DNA of 64,000 nt from Gonatopus flavifemur (Eukaryota; Arthropoda; Insecta; Hymenoptera; Dryinidae): NCBI GenBank assembly GCA_018340375.1, contig JAFFJZ010000002.1, positions 15,332,001-15,396,000 of the forward strand. Direction: 5' to 3'. Made by a program: the position numbers and the translations under genes. Numbering within the stretch: position 1 is the stretch's first letter; each line of letters opens with the position of its first letter. The notes below the pieces were generated by a model. It worked only from the letters and a program-made list of their open reading frames with translations, did no database searches and was not told the origin of the DNA. Shown here piece by piece: positions 24,461 through 38,389 of the stretch.

Positions 24461-25310
24461 TAATCAACGTCAAGCTTGGTATGCCAACCCTGGTGAGCCT
24501 AGCCTTGGCCGATCAGTGGCCTGCCACAGCTGACTAAGCGTTGATAGAGTCTTGAACATCAATGCTAAGACCAAGCATATTTTGCCGTGTTGGATCTTCG
24601 ATATATATGAAAGCTGAATGCTCAGCAGAGAACGTTATGATCATCCTAAACGTTGACTCAGCTTGAAAACAGTGTTGGTAATTAGGCTACACCCGGTGAT
24701 AACTAGCATTGATGACAATTCCGTTTATTAGCTTGGTAACATTGTTGATCATGAAGCTACACCCGGTGATGAGTAATATCGACTCGGGCCTGTCACCAAG
24801 TTTGGTCAATTATTCAAATATGAATGTTCAATCAAACTTGGACGCCAATGAAAAGTTTATCCCACTCATTCAGCTCAAATTAGTATTATATATCGACAAT
24901 GGTAACAATATCGATTGCTAGCATAGAACCAATATTGAATTTTAATATTGAACCAAGCTTGGATGCCAAGCATTGAACATTGTTGTTGATCATTCCAGAC
25001 ATTCATCTAGTTTGGTGCTAATGTTAGCAACCAACCTAGGCCCGATGTTGACTAGCATTGACTCCAGCATACCTGGGCATATCAGATGAAAATTCACTCG
25101 ATGGCGGATTTTCGTCCTTCAATGCGAGAAAATTTCCCCCTGTGTGACGAAACGCAGTTTCAAAATTGGTCGATGATCGGTATCAGCACGGGACAACTAT
25201 GAAATAATAACATCACTTTAGGTTCCGTCAATCCCTATTTCAAACATACAACCAACATTGACAAAAGAATAGGCGAAGCTTGGTGCAAGCTTGACGCAGC
25301 TGAGTATCTT
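24461..25310. repeat. Degenerate repeat region with AGCTTGG / CTACACCCGGTGAT motifs
   Basis: GCTACACCCGGTGAT occurs twice about 68 bp apart (near 24684 and 24752). Variants of AAGCTTGG-TGCCAAC and ACTAGCATTGA recur to about 25300. It looks like a diverged element with internal duplications. No coding signal. Confidence 0.5.
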
Positions 25311-25808
25311 TCTCTAAGTTTATCTGGGTTTGAAAATTCCTTTTGAAACTATGTAAGCGGAAGATAAAATTCATCAATTCTTATTCATTTTGAACCATTA
25401 ATAACTCTTGGTAGATTTTTTGAACAAAAATCATTCAGAAGTATGTTATCGAATTTCATTCCAAGTGGGTTTTCAAACCAAATTTTGTCAACGAAAAGAA
25501 CATCCTCATTCCTGAACCAAAGTATTCAGCAATTATGGATGAAAAATTTGCAATTCACACTAAGTTCACTGAGAAAAAGGTTTTCTTCTGACAAATCAAC
25601 GCATTCGGTTGAACATTTTTGAGAGATATCGTTTCATACGAATAAGACTCATATTCATTATCACCAAACATTGTGTTGAGTCAAGAAATTTATATTTATT
25701 AATTATAACCAAATCATTTATTTGATCCAAACTGATCAAAATTGATTTGAATGAATATGACTTCTTCTCAATTTTAGATTTATCGAATCATCATCGGTAT
25801 GAAGTTAA

Positions 25809-26345
25809 CCCTTAACATGCACACCAGAGTCACAGTGACCCTGTAAACGAATTAAAGCGTCAAATAATAAATGTTACTGTTTGAAAATCCCATAAGTAAC
25901 GCCATCTGCGAATTAACTGCTCAATGTTCATTTAACAGCTATCGAATGTTGACGTAGAGTCTGTGTGACCAATCATCAGAATAAATACACTTTTATAAGA
26001 ATTCACATTTCTAATATTTTTTCCCTTAAAGTTACACATCTGAACATGACACGTGTACAATATTAGGCCTCAATATTCAACACTCAAAAAGTTACAATTT
26101 TTTCAATGAACACATCATTTTTGGAAAACTTGAATTTTTCAACAATTTTTTCCACAATTTCGATAGCAAAGAAATTCAGTTGTCATTATTTAGCCCTCTT
26201 CTTCAATGTTTCTACTGCACTTCAGAATTGTTTCATATTTTCATCATTGATTCTTGCAAAATTATAAACAATTGAAAATCAACAGGGTCACCGTGACTCT
26301 GGTGTGCATGTTACGTTCGAAAAAAAGAGGTGTGCATGTTAAGGG
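25809..26345. mobile_element. piggyBac-type MITE, 537 bp, TTAA flanked
   Basis: Terminal repeats CCCTTAACATGCACACC (17 bp, perfect) are flanked by TTAA on both sides (25805-25808 and 26346-26349). A second, internal inverted pair (CCAGAGTCACAGTGACCCTG-like) lies near 25823-25844 and 26283-26305. The TTAA target and CCC start are hallmarks of piggyBac-type elements. No transposase is present. Confidence 0.85.
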
Positions 26346-28755
26346 TTAACTCAAAGAAATATGTGCTGTATTTATCAATTATGGGGTTGACTGAATATTA
26401 ATAAATTCTTCTTCGACCTTATCCAACTATACGATTTATTTACTATGAACAAATCTTATTCGAATGAACGAATCTTTTTTCTCGGTGTTTGATTTAGGCC
26501 ATCATGAAAAAGAAGTTTCTTCATCAATTTCTTCATCAATTTATCAAAACCTCAGTGGTATATTTTCTCCTGCTCATGGTGCATAATCAATCTCAAATTC
26601 GCAAAGTATCTAAGGTTGAGAGATTGAATAAATTTTCATGCTTCGATAGAAAATTTCTTCAACAATTTATGCGCATATACATGAAGTCTGAACTTAATTA
26701 CGGATTCCATTGTATTCAGGTGGTTCTTAACGAAGAACGCATGCATTCCGAGAGGATGAAGATACATGATAAGCATTGAATCAGGATTTTGGGTCTCATC
26801 AAATATTGTTATCCAAACTGTACTATATTATACAATCTATTAATGTCCCATCTAATTTCGGAAGACGAAATGTCGTTTAAAGCCACGAGTGGCTTCGTAC
26901 CTTTACACGGCTTCCCACTCAATGGCGTAGAAGTTGAAAAGAAGAAAAGAGAACGAATCATCAGTATCATTGTATTTTATTTCCCTCTTCATGAAATTAA
27001 CAAAATCATTAATTTAGTCGTCACATGACTGGACTTTTGTTACGAGATTCTGAATGGTAAATACGAATCGTATCATATCTTCATCACGAATTTGGATTCA
27101 ATATCAAATTATTTCGATAAAAGAAAATCATTTTCGAATCATACAATACATGTTTGAGTGGATATATCAAAAATGAATGTAGGATTGCTTTGTGATCATA
27201 TAATTCATTATGTTAATGAACACCACAACGTTCATCTCAACGTTTATTGAGAATTAAATTCGACATTACAAACAAAATTTGAAATTCAGGATTTGATAAT
27301 CCTTCAGTTGGTTTAATTAATGAGAATGAACTGATTGTGAATGAAATTCTTAATAGTTCACGTAGATTACCTGTGGACTAATATGTGATTGACAATGAGA
27401 TCTTTTATATCTGCGAGACCTATTTCCAGAGCATTGAGAACAGTGCGCGAGTCTTACAAGTTTCAAATCCAATTAGGATGGTAACAAGTATCTGGTTAGG
27501 AAGAGTCAAAGAAACGAACAGGACCTCAGTTAGATTCCAACGTTCATCGAACATTCATATATTGTTTGAATGATAAGATATATATTTTATAAATATAAAT
27601 GAAGTTTCGTTAAGTGGAAACATTATTGTTCTTCAAAATGGGAGATATAATCGGTCAGTAAACTGTTGTTCAGATTCATGTACCTTTATTCCCAAGTAAC
27701 TCACACTTTTCTAGTTTGTTGTTTTGAATATTCAACAAGACGAGGGATTATTTCTGTTTCATAACATTTGTGTGTTTTGTAGAACCTGAGTAGTTTTTCG
27801 ATGCGGGAATTGCATTGATCGAATAGTATATTAGATGTCCGTTAGATTCATATTCGATAGGATCATTTCTCTGAGTGTGCTATAGGACAATTTCCAAACG
27901 AAAATCAACTAGGTATAGTTGAATATGGATACAGATTTCAACATATAATTATATCATTGAATACTGCATACACATTATATCTGCATACTTGAATACTCCC
28001 ATTCATGAAGTATTTATTGAATGTAAAAAGAAACCATGTATATTGAGTATTAACGAAAAATAATGGAAACAATAGATGGTGGTAGTATAAGGCATCATGC
28101 GGGCTGTGTTGAAAATTAGTTACAAATCTGGTAAGAATCATTTCATTTGAAGAAGACTGGAATCCTTGGTGAAATCAATTGAATATTCCTCAAAATTTAC
28201 TACGAGTATTCAGAACCATTCAGGAATCCTTGAATTTTTTCTGGAAAAGTCAAAGAAAGGTTCGATGTGGGAAGGAAAAGAATATGTACTTTCAATTATG
28301 TGAAAACTGAGATTCTCAGTGATATTTCAAAATCGAAAGGGCTATAAAAATCATGTGAAGAGATGTTATTTCAAAATTTTCTAAATGACACAAATTGAAC
28401 CAGTTATGCAGAAAAATGGACAATGTTGCAGTGATATACCAAGAGAAAGAAATGTTGAAATTGGCTCTCTACTTCAACTACGATTCCTGTTGTAATAATT
28501 CACACTGAAGTTGAGTTTTAGACTATATAATTCAATTTCAACTACACCTGAGCAGAATCCAGGTCACAGTGCTTCAACAATATTTGAAATTCACTGAAGA
28601 TCCTTGGATTTCATTGAAACCCCTGAAGTGTACAAGAGGTTTTACACAAATACTTTTTCTGATATTGCATCTTTGTTCTGGTTGGAGATGATTCGTTTTC
28701 TATTTGAACAATTTCAGCTTTCGTCCAAGACCCTGCCCGGTTTCAAATCACTCTA
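26346..28755. other. AT-rich intergenic DNA, nothing recognised
   Basis: Chance open frames only (up to 91 codons). No inverted repeat found by eye. Confidence 0.5.
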
Positions 28756-29358
28756 TACGGAGAGAATAATCCATTACTTTTTCATGTGGAACACAATATT
28801 TTTCACTGTACTCCATATCAACGCCAGACCGACTTTTGATTTTGATGAAAATTTATATTTCCACACAGTAAACTAGTTTCCCATAAGGATTAAATGTACG
28901 TTTTCCAATTTACACAGTAAAAATTCCTGTGATGGAATTCAGAAATTCATGGATTTTCAGGAAAATTTCTTATTCATTAAATATTGCACTGGACATCATC
29001 ATAAATTACTGTGGAGTTTTCTAGAATTAGATGAAAATACCATAATTTTAATGTCAATTCCAATCTGGTCCGTGGATACCCTGGTTAAAAGAATCCATTG
29101 ATTCTGACCAATTCTCAATAAATTACAATTAAACGTGGACAATGTTCTGACCAAATCTCACCGGTGATTTTTCAATGAGATTTGGTCAGAACTTTCATGT
29201 GAATCTCGTTGAATCTGGCCAAATCTCACTAAATTACGATTGAACTTGGACAATGTTCTGACCAAATCTCATTGAATTTCATTTGTCAGATTCAATGGAT
29301 GCTTTTAACCAGGGTAGTGAGCTCCCAGAGTAATTTCAACTGCATTCTTCTCTCCGTG
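28756..29358. mobile_element. Possible CACGG element containing a CCCTGG MITE
   Basis: TATACGGAGAGAAT on the left and TTCTTCTCTCCGTGTA on the right are inverted. Matching beyond the ends is weak. A TA-flanked CCCTGG MITE (29079-29314) lies inside. Confidence 0.45.
29079..29314. mobile_element. CCCTGGTTAAAAG MITE, 236 bp, TA flanked
   Basis: The ends CCCTGGTTAAAAGAATCCAT and inverse match over about 28 bp with small gaps, with TA on both sides (29077-29078, 29315-29316). The interior repeats GACAATGTTCTGACCAAATC twice directly and once inverted. This is probably a non-autonomous Tc1/mariner-type element. Confidence 0.75.
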
Positions 29359-30911
29359 TAATTTGGGTCCGAATGGGGCCTTGAATAGATCGATTTTCAT
29401 TTCTACCCGGGATTAGGTCTCGTTGATGATTTCATGAATCTGAAAAATTCCGAAAAGACAAATGGCATCGAAAAAATAAGCCATTTTCCGAGTATATTAT
29501 TCGTGCGAGCTCCATCTTCTTTCATAGATTCAGGATAATCCCACAGAGGGCGTTGTTGTGCTTCCAACATAGATTCGAAACCCTAATCCAACTACCTTTG
29601 GAACAACTTGGCAATTTGTACACGCAGAAAACCCGCGAGATATGACATCACTACCTCACCTTCCCGTGATTTCTTATCTGGTAACTGACGTTAAACAAAA
29701 CCAACCAATTAGTGATTCTTCATGAGCGAAATGCTTGGTTTCAAATCTCCAACTCCACGGTGGAATAATATCAACAGGATTCGAGGATTTATGTTATCCA
29801 ATGTTGACATATCATAATTATGATGTTTTTCCACGCAGCCGAGATGAAAAGTTAGGCGATGTCATATCTGTCCCACGTGTTCCCTGCGTGTACACAACAT
29901 TTGAATTCCCAATAAAAGATTTGAAAATCAATACAATTCCTATAATTTAATCATCCCTGTAATTCAATTGTATTCACTCCATTTTGGATCGAACCAGAGA
30001 ACTGTGATCTGAGACATACGGAATTCAACCGAGGAAATATGGGAGCAATAAATTTCATACGAGAGAATTTTATCGAGTGAAAATTTTTATCCTGAAATAG
30101 ATTTGATGGAGAAAATCCTCACAGGGATCGAAACTGCATCCGAGGAATTTTAGGAAACAAAAGAAGAAGTGTGACACGTATTCGCGTATTCAAGAATTTA
30201 GCGAAATGTTACTATTAACATACTTCAACGTTATAATCGACATAAAAAGGGGAATAGAAGCATCGATCAATGATTTCACATATAGTATTCAGCCAGTCGT
30301 ATCATATGAAAGTTTTATTCCCTCGCTTTTTTGTGAATTTTTCCTAACGAAACATAAAAATGCACCATCTTGGAAGTTTTATCAAATATTCGATGATTCA
30401 GAATTTTGTGAAGCCAAGATATAGATTCGGGGAACTTGATTACAAAATAGGTGGAGACGGTATTGGTTTGTGTGGACGGAAAGTCTTGGCCCGGAAAATC
30501 AAGCAAGAAGCAAAACTGGGCCAGTACATAAAGAAGAATATGTATCCATAGTTTTCAAGTATATATTTACCCCAGTAAAAATAATTATAGCGATTGTCTA
30601 GCACTTTTCAAGGCACTAGCAGTGAAGCTAGTAACTAAAAAGGGCCTTGACATTAACTATGAGGTGGCTAGAATCATTTCTGCTAGGGTAGTTCTCGCGA
30701 AATCAATATTTATTCCTTGCGGAGGAAGGTGGTTGATTTTCTCTCATCAAAGAAACTCTAGTGAAGAATTATTAATGTTTATCGAGTTTGAGAAAAATGT
30801 TTGTCAAAGTAAGAAAAACACCCAGGCAATATGTTTTGCGCAAATTGACTGTTTCTGGTAGAAAGTGCGATGAACTTTCATAAAAAGTCCGAGCTTCAAT
30901 TCTTACACTCA
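29359..30911. other. Intergenic DNA, nothing recognised
   Basis: Open frames of 71-79 codons (for example at 30622-30861) show no family resemblance and no splice-supported continuation. Confidence 0.5.
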
Positions 30912-31071
30912 GGACAAAGATCGTGGACTCAACTACGCAAGACAGTTCGATGCGTTCAACGACAATCTTTTATCAACTCGATTCAAATATAAGGTTCGTT
31001 CACTTACGCGTAGTTGAAGCAACTACGAATCGAGTTGAATAAAGTAACTGTCTTGCATAGTTGGTTCCACT
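30912..31071. repeat. Hairpin MITE, about 160 bp
   Basis: GTGGACTCAACTACGCAAGA and CAACTCGATTC on the left are inverted on the right (GAATCGAGTTG, TCTTGCATAGTTGGTTCCAC). Confidence 0.65.
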
Positions 31072-33337
31072 ATTCCTTCTCCTCAGCGTACGCTTTATAA
31101 ACATTCTAGGAACTCAATTGGAATCAGACTTTCGTAAAAACGTTTCAGGCACGCTTTGAAGCACTAAATTACGCTATCCAAACTCTTTACATTCTCTCAA
31201 TTAAGTTTACAAACGCTTTTCCTGTACTTCCATGAGTTACACGCTTCATTTTCACTCCGGGAAATAGATCCAGTGTGAAAAAGTCCATAATAATAATCGT
31301 ATAGAACTCCAGGTTCACATGAAACGCTCACACACTGGGCAAAAAACAGTCATTGAGATAACAAAATATTTTTGTAATGACAGCCAAAAACTCGAGCACC
31401 ATGGACAGTCCATTCCAATCGTATGGAATTTTTCGATCCTGAAGATACTAATTGAAATTTATTAGTCAACTATTTCAACTGCTTGAAATAAGCTTTTATG
31501 AAATATTCAAGCGTATAAAATGAATAGAGGTGGACTCTTGAGCAAAATTCAAAAATAGTAAATATCATTCAATTTTACGATCTTCGAAGACAAATTTCCA
31601 GATCAAGTCAAGTGTGGGCATGTGGCTAATAGTTGGAAATAACACGTCTGAGAGGCTGAAATTGTTGACATCCACGGCACAAAGCATTCTTTCTCTACTC
31701 AAGGCCAAGACAAGACAAGACAAGACCTTTTTCGAGACTGCAACAGTTTTGAATAAGCCTCAATGTTAAAAATCAATAAAATATTTTGAAAAATTCCTTC
31801 CCATTTCATTCTTTCAATATTTGTTCATTGACCCAACGAATTTTGCATTAGAACTGGTGAAATTGAGTTTTGTTGGTTTTACTCGAGAGTCTTGAATCCA
31901 GCTCTAAGAATAAACGATTGGCAGCTATTCAATCGACTTCTGTAACGGAAATATCTCTCACAAAGTTCGATAAAAGTTTCAATAGTTGCTTGACAGGAGT
32001 CTGAACTTCTACCTCCTATTTCGGCCATCATTGTTGTGTTAGATAATGGACTGGATAGGCGCTACATCCAATAGTGACAAGACATCCTAGACCTCATGTA
32101 AAATCGTGGAAAACCGGCGATATAATCATATGAAATTGACGTTCAACATTGATGAATACATCATAACAACCTCTCGTATATCACAAATCTCGGACTGCTG
32201 AGATAACAACAAGTGATAAATATGTAACTGGTTCCACTGTTTGAAAGAAATCGATGACAACATTGTTGTGCCATTGAGGACTGACATTTCAACTGCACTT
32301 GGGAGTTTTCTGACGAGCGGATTACGCTCGGTAGCTCAGTTATTACTGACATTGTATTGAAAAATATTTACATTTCCATGGATGTTTTTTGAAGTTTCAT
32401 TTCCCACTTGATTTACAAGTACAAATTATTGAACCTAAGGCAATATTTCCACAACAGAGACAAATATTTAAATGGTAGACTCAGTCCAATTCATACATAA
32501 CATTCACATAAAATGAGTACAATGTGTAGCGTGAGAATAATATTTCGATTCTCACGAATTATTCTCACATAAATAATCAAATGTGATGTATACACTACTC
32601 TGATCAACAACCTGAATTATGGAGAAACTCATGAAAAATGTATGTGTACGTCATGTGAATTTCAAGTGATAATTATGTAATGTTTATGAATCAATTATGA
32701 ATTACCGTCACCTCAGAATGAACCGCTCAATCATTACCCTATATATCGATATAAGTGATTACATTAGAAGTATGCTTACAGAATTATTTTGTCTGGAAGG
32801 AAACTGGCATTGTCTAGCCGGTCCTTCTCCCTTACACTTCACACAATCTTCAGCACGATCAATACCGTCCTGCTCAAAATGAAGTATCCTAAGGGCAGTT
32901 TTAGTCGGGACATTTTTCTAAGCGTTCAGTATTTTTCCATTGAAATATAGGATATTGAAATCTGTAGAATAGTTAGCGAGTTTTTGCTTGTGCTATACGG
33001 CAAATTATCAGTTGGTACAGATATATTACAGCAGTAGTTGCATTTTCATAGTAAAACTTCGCGGACATGAGTATTAAAATTGCTGTGACACACCCAGAAA
33101 AATGATTCCCTTGAATATGAATCTACTAGACATTTCATTAGATCCAGTAACTTTTTCCTTGATTTGAGTAAATTTTATTTGGATGAAATAAATTTTTTAT
33201 TTGATCCAACTAAAACTCGAGCAGGTTCATATTTAAATAGACATTTAGTTGATTCAAAAAAAATGTAGTCAATCTAAATGAATCCAAGTATCCAAGTGAT
33301 TCTCGGTGCAGCACATGGACTGATGTTACAGTCAAAT
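31072..33337. other. Intergenic DNA, nothing recognised beyond a microsatellite
   Basis: No supported gene or element ends were seen. Confidence 0.5.
31703..31727. repeat. (CAAGA)n microsatellite
   Basis: About five CAAGA units in a row. Confidence 0.8.
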
Positions 33338-33827
33338 CCTGGCGATTTCAAAGTGACCAATCTTTATGGTTTATCATATCCAGATGGTTTTTACCATATA
33401 ATGACCCACACTGGGAGAAATATTGATTTGTCCTCTCTCCATAGAATATTCATTTGTAGAAATTAAATATTCCATTGATCCTAAGAAATATTTTATGGAG
33501 AGAGGACAAATAAACTATTTATTTGGTTGGAAGAATTTTTTTTTCCACTGTAATTGTGACTGGGAACTAATTGTTGCTTAGAACAAATCTGCCACCAAAA
33601 GGTAACCAAAAAATGTGGTCCGTTTTTGGAATTTTTTTTTGTATTTTTGAGGTAAAAACCCATAAAATTATCACGAAATAACCAGAAAATCCCAAAGATT
33701 GAGATTGGTTGAATTTTTGTTGAAAATAATGTCCCAAACGACCAGCAAGTTACCAAAATCCAGATTCTTCACCAAAATGTTACCGAAAGTTTTGGTTGCT
33801 TGTTGGTTCACCGAGATCCGCTAGGGA
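33338..33827. mobile_element. CCCTRGCG-family MITE, copy 2, with an internal insertion
   Basis: The ends (CCTGGCGATTTCAAAGTGAC; ...ATCCGCTAGGG) and body (AACAAATCTGCCACCAAAAG) match copy 3 at 49850-50241. It is interrupted at 33408-33549 by a 142-bp CACTGGGAGAAA...TTTTTTCCACTG hairpin element whose arms share GTCCTCTCTCCATA-type sequence. Confidence 0.75.
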
Positions 33828-34011
33828 GACACTGTGAAAAATTCCTTCGGGGTTTTACAAAAGAAAAAACTTACACACTTCTTTTGTGAATCTACAAAGC
33901 AATTTTTTGCAGTGAAATGGAAAATCCGTTGTTTCAACAAAAAGTATGTAGTGAAATCAAATTTTGCTATCACAGAGAATTATTTCCTCTGCACGGAAGA
34001 AATGTTGTCGC

Positions 34012-34159
34012 AGCCGTGGGATATATTTTATTGTGGCGGAAAGAACCATGGCTATGCGACAGATTACTCCAACTCTTCTTGAATTCAATATGCGGAGTAA
34101 TGAGGAAATACAAAGTTATAGTTCCTATCATCATAATCGAGTATATCCCACGGTTACGA
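34012..34159. repeat. Short inverted-repeat unit, about 148 bp
   Basis: GCCGTGGGATATATTTTA on the left is inverted at AGTATATCCCACGGTTAC on the right. Overlapping chance reading frames run through it. Confidence 0.55.
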
Positions 34160-35672
34160 TAAAAGTGTGATAGTCAGCTGACTCATGTCTTCATCATAAG
34201 TTTTGGAAAATAATTCATATTCTTGAAGTTTGAATCGTTTGTAGGAACAAAACAAAAATTCGAACTCATGAAATCTGATGATTCATTGTTATTTATCTTC
34301 TTGAATTGACTCATTAGGACTGGAAAGATCTTTCATAGAATATATTGCAAGATTTTGGGTCTGAAATAGTTGGATATTTCCCTATTCGTTTCAATGAACA
34401 ATTCGAACTTTAGGAACATGATGATTCAAAATTTTAGGGATGTCAATCATTCTCTGTTTATCCGCGCATCTTCGATCATTGTTGAACCACAATAATTGTT
34501 CCATAATTGCCAATTTATGAATTGCTTCACATAACAACTTATGGCAACGTCTGTACCCATGAGAAATGTCATGTCATTGATCAAATTATGTTCTCTAATC
34601 AGACAATTGGGTGGTCCGTGGGAACAGATCAATTATTATTAGCAACTGCTATGAGCACCGAAATGCAAAATGATTGATCAGTCTATCCAAATTCCGTGAG
34701 ATACCAAACAATGAATGCATCATCAGATTTGCTTGATTGAATGAACGTCGTTATCATGAACAGAGAATAGCATATCAGGAAGGAAAGTGATTTTGAGAAC
34801 CGTGAGAATTTCATAGCCACTTCCTAAAAGTATCATTATCATCGCACTTGGTATGTATTCGATAGTTCAGACTTCGACATTACCATGGTATGAAATTCAT
34901 ATTTCCCAATCGGTCCTCTCCTACCATCCATTCGCGTTCATCTCAACAGCCGATCAGAATTTTATGAGGTTCGATAAAAAATGTCAATTTCATGCTAATC
35001 GCCTACAAGTTATCACTTAGAATACCCACAAATTCTGCAAAAATGAATAAATTCCTCAATTTCGACTGCTCATTTGCATATTTTGATGTTATCCTATTGG
35101 CGCATCCTCAGGATCCTTTTGGCGCAATTAATTTTCACATGAGATTAAATCTTTTTGGGTGGCATTGCCAAAGAAATTCCAAAATCACCTAAATGAAGTG
35201 CATCTTTCTATCCATACAGAAGGGTAATGAAGTATTCAATATCATCATCCCTCCCCATCGGAATCGCTTCCCAAATATCCCACTGAACGTCCTTTTTTAT
35301 CTCTGTTTTTGTCCTAATTATTCTATTTCACTTCTCGGAAATCTAAGTGGTCGTCGAATTGCAATTCCTTGTTGTATGACAAAGGAAGGTAGTAATAAAA
35401 AGTCAGAAACTGTGTCGAAAAATATGATTTTGATACACAAAGAGAATGTTTCATCAAAAATCAATTACTCTTACTTCAGAACCTCATTTATTCCAGAAGG
35501 TTTGCGAGATATGAGAGCAAAAATTAGGTGCTCAAGATGCGTGAGTTGTGCATTACATCGAATTATTATAGTTTTTATTCACTCTGCCTATTCGTTTTTC
35601 GTGTATATACGGAGAGACGGAGGTTGTTGGTATTTAGAAAAATGACTGACAATTTAAAGGAAAAGAGTATGT
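34160..35672. other. Intergenic DNA with one 150-codon chance frame
   Basis: The + frame 35193-35645 is the longest open frame in the left half apart from the transposase. It has no recognisable domain, several Cys/Ile-rich stretches, and overlaps another open frame. I do not treat it as a gene. Confidence 0.45.
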
Positions 35673-35914
35673 ACACTGAAAATAAAATTCTGGAACAGTT
35701 AACGTTCGGACATCAATGGCTGATGTCTGTGGAAAATAAAATTTCAAGATCTGCTATCACTCACCGGTACATCGCTGGTTAATTAGTTGCGCATCGATAG
35801 TTGATGTAAATGAAATGAGCCAGTAATGTTTCCATGGTTACCAATTTCATTTTTTCACGGACATCAACTGTCGATGTCTAAACGTTAACCGTCTCAGAAT
35901 TTTATTTCAAAAGA
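35673..35914. repeat. Hairpin MITE, about 240 bp
   Basis: The outer parts CTGAAAATAAAATTCTGGA / (inverted) TTGAAATAAAATTCTGAGA and the inner GTTAACGTT-GGACATCAA segments pair. Confidence 0.65.
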
Positions 35915-36314
35915 ATTCGAAGAATGCAAAGGAATTCGAATTGCTGGTACTAGAATAGTTGATGAAACTTGACTTACAAAAGAAAAATCGAAACTCTCGC
36001 AATTATAAAGCAACGGCGCACTGTTACAAATGTCTGGACAAAACTTCAAATACACGCGACGGAAGCAATTTCCAATCACTTAACTGAAAATTAAAGGGAC
36101 ATGTGTATGAAATTTCAGTTACGAAAATATACATAAATGTGTCATGTAATGTAGTAAAAATTTGAAAATTCAATTACTTGTCAATGAATTTCCAATTCAA
36201 ATACCAAGAATTTGAAATATCAGTTACAAATGTGATTGAAAAAGTTATTAAATTTTAAACCATTTTTAACAGCGTGGTACATAAGACATCGATTCTATTA
36301 TTGATTGAAAGCAT

Positions 36315-36545
36315 TCCCGAGTCGAAAAATTGTAATACATTTTAAATACTGATGAACTCCGTAATACGCAACGATCCAGAGTTTAATCAGGTCGAAAGAA
36401 GGTTAAAATTAGTTCGAATGAGAAGTTTGGAAACAAGATCAGGTTGAGAACAAGGTCAGATCAGGGTGAAAAATGAAATCAAACCTGATTCACACCGTAA
36501 TACGCAACGAATCAGAGCTAAATCAGATTTCATCTTTTGACTCTG
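36315..36545 (+). repeat. ATCCCGAGT-family element, copy in intergenic DNA
   Basis: It shares CCGTAATACGCAACGATCCAG and AACC(T/A)GATT-type segments with a copy in reverse orientation at 39045-39240. Internally, CGTAATACGCAACGA occurs twice. Confidence 0.65.
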
Positions 36546-37771
36546 GTCATTTTACTCCGCATTTGAACAAGTTTCTGAACCCGTTCCAATTCATCAAGTA
36601 AATATCATTATAGTTGGGTAAAAGAGATCAATTTCAAGAACAACAAGTTCAAAGTGTCACAATCTTGGGCTCCTATCTTTACACTACCCATACAGCACCA
36701 AAGATTTCATTAAGATTGCAGAAATTCAACATTTGAAACATTGAAATGTTCCTGCGATATTGCTGTATGTCACACTGAGGTTTCAGAACCCGTTTAGAAA
36801 CATTGCAATGTTGGCTAATATTACATTTCAGACAATATTTCATTGTAAGATTTCTCTTGTGATATATTTAAGACATTGCAAACAGCTTACATTTCAATTG
36901 TCAGATTTTTTACATATTTCCGTAAAAGGATATTGAACCATAATAAAATATTCTCGGACATTCAAACTCTAATAAAATGTAAACAAAATCAGTTCCTTCA
37001 ACCCAGGAAAGTGAAAAACGATGTTTACTTCTGAATTTCCTGTCAAATCACGCTTGAATCTTCCAATTATTTCGAACTCATCCAAACGTGTGCTGTTTTG
37101 TTTTATTATTCACGATTGAAAGAATTGGAAAAGAATTCGTAAGACCACGATCGCACTACCATAGAAATCAGACTATTTCTCATCTCACACTCAATGAGAA
37201 ACTATTGTATACTCAATCCGTCTTCTGCGGTTAACCGTGACTTTCCCGATATTTTATTCTAAAAATCAATAGTATATTTCATGGTAATCCGACTCGATTA
37301 TTTTCTACTGTTCTTGTAATTGACAATAAAACCAGTCGATGCTTTCTCTTCTATCAGATCGTTAGAAATCTTTGAATTCATTCATCGAAATCAGTTCCAG
37401 TTTGCCATAACTGTCTGAGCAGAATCTAGCAAATAACGACATAGTGCACTTGAGAGAAGTATTTATATGGTCGTAACATAGCTATGAATACTGTTATGTA
37501 CATTTCGATACAGAAGTTCGTATAATACCTGTGCAGTTGAAGCGTGGATTTTCATACAATTCTACAAAATCACCTTTCGATGTAGTATTTGACATGCTTG
37601 TTGATGCTTCTTGTTTGTTTCTGTCAGACGAACTCAGACTGTTTCAAAATTTCTATACAACTAGCATATAATTTATATAAAAACAAAACTCTTCTCCTTC
37701 TAGTGAAATATTTGAAAATGCTTGGTTTTGCTATTATAAACAAAATAAATTGACCATTCAGATGGCAAGTA
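36546..37771. other. Upstream region of ninaC, nothing firm
   Basis: AT-rich. Near 36690-36770 CCCATACAGCACC and ATTGCTGTATGTCAC resemble the CCCAGACAGC element ends but pair poorly. The ninaC promoter and 5' non-coding exon may lie in this stretch but cannot be placed. Confidence 0.45.
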
Positions 37772-38389
37772 CACGGAGGAAGAAGACCTTCTAGATATTA
37801 CTACATTATGTACTAAAGTAGCAGTGTAGTGAAAATTAATGCTTGATAATTTGAAAAATCGTTTAATTTGGTGTTATTTCACGTCATGAAGCTCGAATTT
37901 TTTATTACACTGTGTTGTAAAACATAATACCATGCCAATGATGCTGCTGCTTTAGTACGAAATGTGGTAATATTTGAAACCAAAGAGCGACCGCAAAAAA
38001 GAGTATTTTTTCCGCCTATTTTCTGGGACCGCGGGTTTCAGGTTAGAATGCGTTCTAAAACATTATCTATGTTGATCATTTGTGAGGGTATACAATCTCC
38101 TGGTGAACATAACACTGGTTTTACAAGTGAAGTGATATCAAGTTTTGATCAAAATTTTATAAAAAGTCAATAAAACTTGATAGGTTTTTTTTTATAGAAA
38201 AGAATCCATTTTGTCAAGAATCTAACGATTCCGTCGATTTCTTCATCTCCAAAATCAATGTTATGCTTACCGGGAAATGGTATTCTCTTGCAAATGATCG
38301 ACATAAGGTATTTTTCAGGATGCAATTCAACCCGAAACTCGCGGTCCCAAAATAACAGGCGGATTTTGCGGCCACTCTTTCTGTCCGTG
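37772..38389. mobile_element. CACGG fold-back element just upstream of ninaC exon 1
   Basis: The ends CACGGAGGAAG / CTGTCCGTG are flanked by TA (37770-37771, 38390-38391). Inside, 37980-38378 forms a long hairpin with arms sharing GACCGC, CCGCCTATTTT, GGGACCGCG and ATTTGTGAGG-type segments. The right end is 275 bp upstream of the first ninaC ATG, so it lies in the promoter or first intron. Confidence 0.75.

Noticed and set aside
35193..35645. 150-codon + strand open frame
   Set aside because: No recognisable domain, no supporting splice context, and it overlaps another open frame. Expected at low rate in 64 kb of eukaryotic DNA.
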